10,000 bases of DNA from Theodoxus fluviatilis (taxonomy: Eukaryota > Mollusca > Gastropoda > Cycloneritida > Neritidae), in the NCBI GenBank assembly GCA_034096865.1, contig JAWQFJ010006110.1, positions 10,001 through 20,000 on the forward strand, given 5' to 3'. Position numbers and translations under genes: made by a program. This document shows positions 1-7,420 of the stretch, piece by piece (within the stretch, counting starts at the first letter, position 1; every line of letters begins with the position of its first letter). The notes below the pieces were generated by a model. The model did not search any database. It was not told where the DNA came from and was given only the letters and a program-made list of their open reading frames with translations.

Positions 1-2203
1 TGATTTCATTTTCTAGCATAAGGTTGATGGTTAGGGATTGTCGTTGACGTTTTTGTCTTGTAGTTAGGATCATGCACTTGGTTTTTGAGGGGTTTATGAC
101 CATTCTATTTGATGAACACCATTTTTGTAAATCATCAAGGGTAACGTTCAGGGTGCATTGGATGGAATTTATGCTTCTGTCACTTACGCTGATAATGGTG
201 TCATCTGCAAACATAGTGCATTTGATACTTTCATTTGATATACTCAATGGTAGATCATTGATATACAAGCTAAAGAGCAATGGACCTAAAATTGAGCCTT
301 GTGGAACCCCTGACTTTACCAATCGTCTCGAGGAATACGACCCGTTGACATAGACACATTGGCTTCTATGCGTCAAGTATGATCGGAAGAAGGAGACTGA
401 TGTTGGATTTTTCAAGTACATCGAGAGTTTATCAAGGAGAATTTCGTGGTCAACTAGGTCAAATGCCTTTTTCAAGTCCAAGAAAATGGTACCAGACAGT
501 TCACGGTTGTTTATGGCTGATAGCCAGTCATTCACCAGGAAGGATAAAGCAGTTTGGCAGGAGTGATGGGAGCGAAAGCCGGATTGCAATTGATATAATA
601 AGTCAAATTGGTCAAGATACGAGAAAAGATGTTTGTGAACGTGTCTTTCTAGTGGTTTGGAGATAAGAGGCAAAATTGAGATGGGACGGTAATCATCGGG
701 TACTGAAGCAGTCTTAGATTTAGGCAATGGAATGACCTTGGCCTGCTGAAGACGAGACGGGAAGATACTGTTTCTTATACACAAGTTATAAATGTGTGTC
801 AATGAAGGCAGTATGGCGGGGAGCGAAATTTTTAGTAAATGAGAACTGATGCCATCAAGGTCCGTGGATCGTTTGCTTGAAAGTTGAAAGATGTATTGCA
901 TCACCTCATGTGAGGTGACAGTAGGAATATGGAATGCAGCATCATGAGGAAGTCTTTCATTACAGAAATCCTCAATACGTTGAACAATATCCCTTGATAG
1001 ACCGGGAGTGTGTTTAGTCGATTTTGCATGGATTTTATCAGCTATTGTCGTGAAGTGTTCGTTGAATTGTTCAGTATTAATAGTTGGAGGTATGTTGCAG
1101 ACTGTTTTGGAAGTTCGTATGAAGGTATTAATTCCGCGCCATAACATTGATGTGTCATTGCCGTTTTCAATTAGCCTTTGAAAATAAGTTTTTTTTGCAT
1201 TTCGAACCAGAGTCTTGACACGGTTTCTTTGCTTCTTGTAAGCCGGGATATCATTGTCTTTTTTAAGTCTATCTCTCGTTTTCATAGCCTGCATGATTTC
1301 GTTGGTAAGCCAAGGTGGGAGTTTTAAATGCTTGACTCTCTTCTGTTTCATAGGAGCATGTCTTTCTACAGTTTGGAGAAATAGGTCATACCAGAAATGA
1401 AGGGCCATGTCAGGGTCAGAATAGTTGAGGACATCATGAAATGGCATTTGTTTTAAATTGTCAAGGAATGAATCAGCATCAAAATGTTTAAAGGATCGAT
1501 AGTGAATAGTAGTGTGCGTTCTCTTTGGACTTCTTTTGACTTTACAGGAGAGGGAGCATAGTGTGGGAAAGTGATCACTTATCCCTAATTTAGGTACCTG
1601 TATACTTGTCAAGAGATTTTCAGTGTTTGTGTATATATGGTCTATGAGAGTGGATGAGTCATGGGTCACTCTTGTGGCTATGTCAACCACTTGTTTGAGT
1701 CCGAATAACGAGATGGTAGATTTCCATGTATGCTGGGGTTTGAATAAATCGATGTTGAAATCTCCCATTATGATAATTTTTTTGTTGGATTGGGTTACTG
1801 TGTCCATCATTGCACTGAAATCTTCACACCATGTGGAGGTGGAAGCAGGGTTTCTGTAGAGATAGCCGATAAGGATTGAAGATTCTTTTGGAGGCTTCAT
1901 TTCTAGCCATAAACACTCTATCTGTGAAGATTCAAGATCCGTACGGCGAGAAATATTCCCATGAATGGAATGGTGAATGTATACTGCTATACCAGTTTGG
2001 CCTTCGCTTTTACTTTTAGCGTCTTTTCGGATGATGTTATATCCATTAATTTCTACTGCTGTGTCAGGGATGTAGTGTTTGAGTCTTGTTTCTGATAGAC
2101 CAAAAACATAGCAATCATACTGGTGTAAGAGAGCACATATGTCTGTGACTTTGTTCTGAAGATGATACACGTTTAGGTGGCCTAGTGATATACCAGACTG
2201 CAT
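1..2203 (-). CDS. Retrotransposon pol: APE-type endonuclease plus reverse transcriptase, partial at the 3' end
   Basis: The product would nick target DNA and copy the element RNA at the nick (target-primed reverse transcription). I translated the minus strand from the ATG at 2203-2201 and found 734 codons with no stop or frameshift down to base 2; the frame continues off the window. Endonuclease signs: N11 in LNVYHLQNK, E38 in LSETRL, GYLYRNP at 113-119, GDFN at 147-150, LIDHIYTN around D188, and SDH at 209-211. A linker has PPWLT at 296-300. Reverse transcriptase signs: IPLPK from 491, DYRPIS at 504-509, QSGFR at 540-544, motif A with D576 in FLDLKKAFD, motif B SGVPQGSILGP at 631-641, and catalytic FADD at 665-668. 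The expected thumb and C-terminus are outside the window. The start is the only in-frame ATG before the first motif; the upstream in-frame stop is at 2446-2444. All key residues present suggests a recent, possibly still competent copy. Family identity is certain, clade less so. Confidence 0.95.
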   Translation of the reverse strand, partial: MQSGISLGHLNVYHLQNKVTDICALLHQYDCYVFGLSETRLKHYIPDTAVEINGYNIIRKDAKSKSEGQTGIAVYIHHSIHGNISRRTDLESSQIECLWLEMKPPKESSILIGYLYRNPASTSTWCEDFSAMMDTVTQSNKKIIIMGDFNIDLFKPQHTWKSTISLFGLKQVVDIATRVTHDSSTLIDHIYTNTENLLTSIQVPKLGISDHFPTLCSLSCKVKRSPKRTHTTIHYRSFKHFDADSFLDNLKQMPFHDVLNYSDPDMALHFWYDLFLQTVERHAPMKQKRVKHLKLPPWLTNEIMQAMKTRDRLKKDNDIPAYKKQRNRVKTLVRNAKKTYFQRLIENGNDTSMLWRGINTFIRTSKTVCNIPPTINTEQFNEHFTTIADKIHAKSTKHTPGLSRDIVQRIEDFCNERLPHDAAFHIPTVTSHEVMQYIFQLSSKRSTDLDGISSHLLKISLPAILPSLTHIYNLCIRNSIFPSRLQQAKVIPLPKSKTASVPDDYRPISILPLISKPLERHVHKHLFSYLDQFDLLYQLQSGFRSHHSCQTALSFLVNDWLSAINNRELSGTIFLDLKKAFDLVDHEILLDKLSMYLKNPTSVSFFRSYLTHRSQCVYVNGSYSSRRLVKSGVPQGSILGPLLFSLYINDLPLSISNESIKCTMFADDTIISVSDRSINSIQCTLNVTLDDLQKWCSSNRMVINPSKTKCMILTTRQKRQRQSLTINLMLENEI

Positions 2204-2450
2204 TATGAAAGGCAGGAAAAATACAAGAAACGTACAGAAAATAATCACATCAATGAAAGCGAGTAAGTATATAGATATAAACAGATAGTCGATATACAAA
2301 TACAAAAGGCCAAATAGACACAGTAATGAATACGAATACAAACAGTATGAATAATAATGATAATGCAATGTTAATATGTGTATATAAGACAATAACGTTT
2401 TGCTAATATCAAACCCGATATCAACAATTCTGTATAAATGATCCTATAAA
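1..2450 (-). mobile_element. Non-LTR (LINE-type) retrotransposon, 3' end outside the window
   Basis: A minus-strand element is recognised by its pol reading frame, which has an endonuclease followed by a reverse transcriptase and no LTRs, integrase or RNase H/protease block in view. The domain order EN then RT and the motif wording (GDFNID, SDHFP, PPWLT, DYRPIS, QSGFR, SGVPQGS, FADD) fit the CR1/L2/Rex1/jockey group of non-LTR elements; assignment to one clade is inference. The 5' boundary is not visible. I place it at least to about 2450, where the pol frame meets an upstream stop, and it may reach about 2840 or beyond if the ORF1-like remnant belongs to it. The 3' end, 3' UTR and target-site duplication lie left of position 1. 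Confidence 0.93.
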
Positions 2451-2471
2451 AGGGTATACAAGGATCATTTA
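2435..2471. repeat. 11-bp perfect inverted repeat with a 15-nt loop
   Basis: Arms taaatgatcct (2435-2445) and aggatcattta (2461-2471) are exact reverse complements. The hairpin sits about 230 bp upstream of the pol start in the presumed element leader. The loop edge carries a TATAAAAG-like string on the plus strand. No function can be assigned. Confidence 0.7.
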
Positions 2472-2527
2472 CAATGACCATTCAAGATTTTATCAAACTG
2501 CAAGTCGTATAAAGACAATGGAGCTGG

Positions 2528-2587
2528 TCAGTCAAGGAGACGAAAGAAACCTCTAGGTTTGGGGACGTGTGGACGAGAATTTGACAT
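2528..2587 (-). other. 19-codon mini-ORF overlapping the preceding stop (TAATG)
   Basis: The stop of the ORF1-like frame (TAA, 2589-2587) overlaps an ATG (2587-2585) that opens 19 codons, MSNSRPHVPKPRGFFRLLD, ending in TGA at 2530-2528. TAATG overlaps are known between ORFs of some non-LTR elements. Here the downstream frame is very short, so a frameshift in a decayed ORF1 is at least as likely as real translational coupling. Confidence 0.2.
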
Positions 2588-2742
2588 TAAGACATCATAT
2601 ATGCTGGATGAGTGTTGGGATGCCTCCAGTTTATATGAGGCAAGGGTGGAAGTGATCTGAAGTATGAAAAATGTGGTAATGCATATTCATAGGGTGAAAG
2701 GAAAACATTGTTTCCAAAAGGTGCCATTTCAGGTGGGAACAT
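2587..2742 (-). pseudogene. Possible ORF1 tail of the retrotransposon (51 codons from the first ATG)
   Basis: On the minus strand, 5' of pol and in the same orientation, an ATG at 2742 opens a 51-codon frame rich in Pro, Phe, His and Tyr that stops at TAA 2589-2587. The frame is also open upstream without an ATG through unique sequence to about 2841 and then through the whole 24-bp repeat, where it reads RSAHQPxP-type octapeptides. About 80 open codons of non-repeat sequence is mildly unlikely by chance. Position just before pol would suit an ORF1, but I see no RRM, zinc knuckle, PHD or esterase motif, so this is a guess. It may simply be a chance open frame. Confidence 0.25.
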
Positions 2743-2841
2743 TGAATAAGGAATGTTACCATGGTGAGCCTTAGTGAAGGTTTGAGGAAAAGCATGGTGG
2801 TCTGTGGAGGTTCTATTTTCTTGAGTCTGGTGCAGATGCAG

Positions 2842-3067
2842 AGATCTGGGGGGAGGCTGATGTGCAGATCTGGGAAGAGGCTCGTGTGCAGATCTGGGGG
2901 AAGGCTGATGTGCAGATCTGAGGGTAGGCTGGTGTGCAGATCTGGGGGGAGGGTGGTGTGCAGATCTGGGGGTGGGCTGATGTGCAGATCTGGGGGTAGG
3001 CTGGTGTGCAGATTTGGTGGGAGGCGGATATGCAGATCTGGGGGGAGGAGGGTGTGCAGATCTGAGG

Positions 3068-3068
<1 letters not shown>
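2842..3068. repeat. 24-bp minisatellite, 10 registers
   Basis: The anchor AGATCT recurs at 2842, 2866, 2890, 2914, 2938, 2962, 2986, 3034 and 3058, with AGATTT at 3010. Spacing is exactly 24 bp throughout with no indel. The unit is agatctgggggnaggctgnt followed by gtgc. The array is open in several frames only because 24 is divisible by 3. The plus frame reads CRSGGRLM-like octapeptides and one minus frame reads RSAHQPTP-like octapeptides. The last copy runs directly into the AG tract. Confidence 0.95.
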
Positions 3069-3104
<36 letters not shown>

Positions 3105-3244
3105 GGGGTGGGGGGAGGGGAGGGAGAAAGGGAAGGTAGAAAGGAGAGGGAGGGAGAGAGAGAGGGAGGGAGAGAGAGATAGAGAGAGAGAGACAGAGAG
3201 AGAGACAGAGAGAGACAGACAGACAGACAGAGAGAGAGAGAGAA
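3069..3244. repeat. AG microsatellite and purine-rich low-complexity tract
   Basis: A pure (AG)16 run at 3071-3102 is followed by GGGGAGGGAGAAAGG-type purine sequence, then AG runs broken by C and an (ACAG)n patch near 3213-3230. The plus strand is almost entirely purine. No gene is seen. Confidence 0.95.
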
Positions 3245-3252
3245 ATGAATGA

Positions 3253-3284
3253 ATGATGATGATGATGATAATGATGATGATGAA

Positions 3285-3378
<94 letters not shown>
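3253..3378. repeat. ATG/GAT trinucleotide microsatellite
   Basis: A trinucleotide run with two early interruptions (gataat and gaag) becomes pure from about 3286 to 3378, roughly 31 uninterrupted triplets. It reads poly-Asp, poly-Met or no stop in any frame depending on register. There are no signs that it lies in a gene. Confidence 0.97.
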
Positions 3379-3381
<3 letters not shown>

Positions 3382-3780
3382 TTTTACAGCCTATCAGTAA
3401 TTGTAGGTTTTGTAAGGACATTGATTATGAACATCACGAGAGCTGGCTAGAGTAAGCGAGTCAAGTTTCTATTTCCCTTTTCATTCGTCTCCTGCGAATC
3501 GCGTAGGGTGATGCGGTGGATCATGCTTGCCATTAACGCTCAGAGGGAGAGAGAGAAAGGGAGGGGTGAATGAACGAATCCGCTTTATCTAAAAGGCAGC
3601 GATGCCTTTCTTATACTTTGCCCTGAACAATTGCACTCAAATTGTATCTCAAATACAAACACAATTAAACCTATGAAAGTTCAGAAATAGGCATTAACAA
3701 ACTCATATTGCACGATGTAAATGGTTTGGTTGAATTAGTTTTGTTGTTCTTGTTGTTAAAATTTGAGAAAGAGACTCGGG
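3379..3780. other. Unique AT-rich spacer without a gene
   Basis: This stretch of about 400 bases separates the triplet repeat from the large array. I see no supported gene. It contains the word tgcgaatcgcgtaggg at 3493-3508, which recurs at 9060-9075, and a small perfect hairpin at 3592-3609. Confidence 0.7.
3592..3609. repeat. Small perfect hairpin, 7-bp stem and 4-nt loop
   Basis: Arms aaaggca and tgccttt flank gcga. There is no clear T-run after the stem in either direction that would make it a terminator, and it is probably incidental. Confidence 0.4.
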
Positions 3781-3829
3781 CAGAGTGACAGAGACTGAGA
3801 GAGAGCGGGGGAATAGGGAGAGGAAGACA
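3781..3829 (+). repeat. Array-edge variant, copy 1 of a 49-bp exact duplicate
   Basis: The first monomer has a distinctive head, cagagtgacagagactgaga continuing through gagcgggggaatagggag. The same 49 bases occur at 5583-5631 inside the array. No other monomer carries the cagagtgacag head or the gcgggggaat string. Confidence 0.9.
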
Positions 3830-5582
3830 GAGAGAAACAGAGAGGATGAGAAGATGACAAACAGGGCAACAGAGAGACTGAGGGGGACTGAGAGAGGAGG
3901 GGGGGGGGGAGTAGGGAGAGGATGACAGAGAGAAACAGAGAGGATGGGAAGATGACAAACAGGGCAACAGAGAGACTGAGGGGGACTGAGAGAGAGTGGG
4001 GGGGAGGGGGTGGGGGGAGTAGGGAGAGGAGGACAGAGAGAAACAGAGAGGATGGGAAGATGACAAACAGGGCAACAGAGAGACTGAGGGGGACTGAGAG
4101 AGAGAGGGGGGGGGGGAGTAGGGAGAGGATGACAGAGAGAAACAGAGAGGATGGGAAGATGACAAATAGGGCAACAGAGAGACTGAGGGGGACTGAGAGA
4201 GAGGTGGGGGGGAGGGGGAGGATGACAGAGAGAAACAGAGAGGATGAGAAGATGACAAACAGGGCAACAGAGAGACTGAGGGGGACTGAGAGAGAGAGGG
4301 GGGGGGGGGGAGTAGGGAGAGGATGACAGAGAGAAACAGAGAGGATGAGAAGATGACAAACAGGGCAACAGAGAGACTGAGGGGGACTGAGAGAGAGGGG
4401 GGGGAGTAGGGAGAGGATGACAGAGAGAAACAGAGAGGATGAGAAGATGACAAACAGGGCAACAGAGAGACTGAGGGGGACTGAGAGAGAGGGGGGGGAT
4501 AGGGAGAGGAGGACAGAGAGAAACAGAGAGGATGGGAAGATGACAAACAGGGCAACAGAGAGACTGAGGGGGACTGAGAGAGAGGGGGGGGGGAGTAGGG
4601 AGAGGAGGACAGAGAGAAACAGAGAGGATGAGAAGATGACAAACAGGGCAACAGAGAGACTGAGGGGGACTGAGAGAGAGGGGGGGGAGTAGGGAGAGGA
4701 TGACAGAGAGAAACAGAGAGGATGGGAAGATGACAAACAGGGCAACAGAGAGACTGAGGGGGGGACTGAGAGAGAGGGGGGGGGGGTAGGGAGAGGAGGA
4801 CAGAGAGAAACAGAGAGGATGAGAAGATGACAAACAGGGCAACAGAGAGACTGAGGGGGGGACTGAGAGAGAGGGGGGGGAGTAGGGAGAGGAGGACAGA
4901 GAGAAACAGAGAGACTGAGGGGGACTGAGAGAGAGGGGGGGGGGGAGTAGGGAGAGGAGGACAGAGAGAAACAGAGAGGATGGGAAGATGACAAACAGGG
5001 CAACAGAGAGACTGAGGGGGGGGACTGAGAGAGAGGTGGGGGGGGGGGGGTAGGGAGAGGAGGACAGAGAGAAACAGAGAGACTGAGGGGGGGACTGAGA
5101 GAGAGGGGGGGGGGGGGGAGTAGGGAGAGGAGGACAGAGAGAAACAGAGAGACTGAGGGGGACTGAGAGAGGGGGGGGGGAGTAGGGAGAGGAGGACAGA
5201 GAGAAACAGAGAGGATGGGAAGATGACAAACAGGGCAACAGAGAGACTGAGGGGGACTGAGAGAGAGGGGGGGGGAGTAGGGAGAGGAGGACAGAGAGAA
5301 ACAGAGAGGATGGGAAGATGACAAACAGGGCAACAGAGAGACTGAGGGGGACTGAGAGAGAGGGGGGGGGGGGGTAGGGAGAGGAGGACAGAGAGAAACA
5401 GAGAGGATGGGAAGATGACAAACAGGGCAACAGAGAGACTGAGGGGGACTGAGAGAGAGGGGGGGGGGGGGAGTAGGGAGAGGAGGACAGAGAGAAACAG
5501 AGAGGATGAGAAGATGACAAACAGGGCAACAGAGAGACTGAGGGGGACTGAGAGAGAGGGGGGGGGAGTAGGGAGAGGAGGA

Positions 5583-5631
5583 CAGAGTGACAGAGACTGA
5601 GAGAGAGCGGGGGAATAGGGAGAGGAAGACA
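5583..5631 (+). repeat. Array-internal copy of the 49-bp edge variant
   Basis: Identical to 3781-3829 over 49 bases, offset 1802 bp, and starting abruptly within a monomer (ggaggacagagtgacag). It marks an internal junction between two sub-arrays, each of about 20-22 monomers. Confidence 0.9.
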
Positions 5632-6129
5632 AAGAGAAACAGAGAGGATGGGAAGATGACAAACAGGGCAACAGAGAGACTGAGGGGGACTGAGAGAGAG
5701 GGGGGGGGGGGGAGTAGGGAGAGGAGGACAGAGAGAAACAGAGAGGATGGGAAGATGACAAACAGGGCAACAGAGAGACTGAGGGGGGGACTGAGAGAGA
5801 GGGGGGGGGAGTAGGGAGAGGAGGACAGAGAGAAACAGAGAGACTGAGGGGGGGACTGAGAGAGGGGGGGGGAGAGTAGGGAGAGGAGGACAGAGAGAAA
5901 CAGAGAGGATGGGAAGATGACAAACAGGGCAACAGAGAGACTGAGGGGGGGACTGAGAGAGAGAGAGGGGGGGGGGAGTAGGGAGAGGAGGACAGAGAGA
6001 AACAGAGAGACTGAGGGGGGGACTGAGAGAGGGGGGGGGGAGTAGGGAGAGGAGGACAGAGAGAAACAGAGAGGATGGGAAGATGACAAACAGGGCAACA
6101 GAGAGACTGAGGGGGGGACTGAGAGAGAG

Positions 6130-6912
6130 GGGGGGGGAGTAGGGAGAGGAGGACAGAGAGAAACAGAGAGACTGAGGGGGACTGAGAGAGAGGGGGGGGG
6201 AGTAGGGAGAGGAGGACAGAGAGAAACAGAGAGACTGAGGGGGGGACTGAGAGAGGGGGGGGGGAGTAGGGAGAGGAGGACAGAGAGAAACAGAGAGACT
6301 GAGGGGGACTGAGAGAGGGGGGGGGGGAGTAGGGAAAGGAGGACAGAGAGAAACAGAGAGACTATGGGGGGGACTGAGAAAGGGGGGGGGAGTAGGGAGA
6401 GGAGGACAGAGAGAAACAGAGAGGATGGGAAGATGACAAACAGGGCAACAGAGAGACTGAGGGGGACTGAGAGAGAGGGGGGGGGAGTAGGGAGAGGAGG
6501 ACAGAGAGAAACAGAGAGGATGGGAAGATGACAAACAGGGCAACAGAGAGACTGAGGGGGGGGACTGAGAGAGAGGGGGGGGGGAGTAGGGAGAGGAGGA
6601 CAGAGAGAAACAGAGAGACTGAGGGGGACTGAGAGAGAGGGGGGGGGAGTAGGGAGAGGAGGACAGAGAGAAACAGAGAGACTGAGGGGGGGACTGAGAG
6701 AGAGGGGGGGGGGAGTAGGGAGAGGATGACAGAGAGAAACAGAGAGACTGAGGGGGACTGAGAGAGAGGGGGTGGGAAAGGTAGGGAGAGGAGGACAGAG
6801 AGAAACAGAGAGACTGAGGGGGACTGAGAGAGAGGGGGTGGGGGGGGGGGGTAGGGAGAGGAGGACAGAGAGAAACAGAGAGACTGAGGGGGACTGAGAG
6901 AGAGGGGGGGGT
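6130..6912. repeat. Sub-block enriched in the short (about 62 bp) monomer
   Basis: Nine of the 14 short monomers lie here, beginning at about 6140, 6203, 6267, 6330, 6587, 6650, 6716, 6782 and 6852. Two long monomers at about 6393 and 6488 interrupt the series. The missing 32 bases are bounded by acagagag on both sides in the long form. Confidence 0.8.
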
Positions 6913-7345
6913 AGGGAGAGGAGGACAAAGAGAAACAGAGAGGATGGAAAGATGACAAACAGGGCAACAGAGAGACTGAGGGGGACTGAGAGAGAGGGGG
7001 GGGGGAGTAGGGAGAGGAGGACAGAGAGAAACAGAGAGGATGAGAAGATGACAAACAGGGCAACAGAGAGACTGAGGGGGACTGAGAGAGGGGGGGGGGG
7101 GAGTAGGGAGAGGAGGACAGAGGGAAACAGAGAGGATGGGAAGATGACAAACAGGGCAACAGAGAGACTGAGGGGGACTGAGAGAGAGGTGGGGGGGAGG
7201 GGGTGGGGGGAGTAGGGAGAGGAGGACAGAGAGAAACAGAGAGGATGGGAAGATGACAAACAGGGCAACAGAGAGACTGAGGGGGACTGAGAGAGAGGGG
7301 GGGGAGTAGGGAGAGGATGACAGAGAGAAACAGAGAGGATGAGAA

Positions 7346-7420
7346 AAGGACAGACAGGGCAATAGAGAGGGACAGGGAAAGGAGGACAAGGAGACAGAGA
7401 GAAGTAAACGAAGACAAAAG
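7346..7420. repeat. Degenerate right edge of the satellite
   Basis: Purine-rich sequence with recognisable fragments (gacagacagggcaatagagag, gaggacaaggagacagagag) that no longer keeps the monomer period. It is the decayed end of the array, as expected where unequal exchange no longer homogenises copies. Confidence 0.7.

Larger units (their letters stand above)
3781..7345. repeat. Satellite-like tandem array, about 42 monomers in two length classes
   Basis: The landmark tagggagagg (sometimes varied) occurs about 42 times between 3814 and 7307, a mean spacing of about 85 bp. A long monomer of about 94 bp reads in order: tagggagaggaggacagaga, gaaacagagag, a 32-bp block starting gatgggaagatgacaaacag, actgagggggactgagagag, then a G-run. 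About 28 copies are long. About 14 are short and lack exactly the 32-bp block. The G-run varies from about 7 to 14 and is the fastest-changing part. Single-base variants include ggatgac versus ggaggac, gatgag versus gatggg, and five versus seven G after actga. The plus strand is nearly all purine. The minus strand has no stop codon in any frame, which creates reading frames of 753, 1170 and 1285 codons that I regard as artefacts. Confidence 0.97.

Noticed and set aside
72..1859. Plus-strand frames at 72-353, 379-666 and 1623-1859
   Set aside because: They are antisense shadows of the retrotransposon pol frame, which explains the same bases with a full set of domain motifs.
2445..2452. TATAAAAG on the plus strand as a promoter
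   Set aside because: It lies in an AT-rich hairpin with no downstream plus-strand gene; the nearby coding frame is on the other strand.
2761..3455. Frames with octapeptide CRSGGRLM, poly-Ser, poly-Asp or poly-Met runs
   Set aside because: They are translations of simple repeats in several overlapping frames on both strands, with no unique domain.
3922..7215. Plus-strand frames with repeated TERNRED/ATERLRGTERE-like peptides
   Set aside because: They are the same satellite read in the other direction and end at the TAG within the gtaggg of successive monomers.
2842..7345. CRISPR array
   Set aside because: Repeats are contiguous variants without unique spacers, have no cas genes, and sit in eukaryotic-type DNA.
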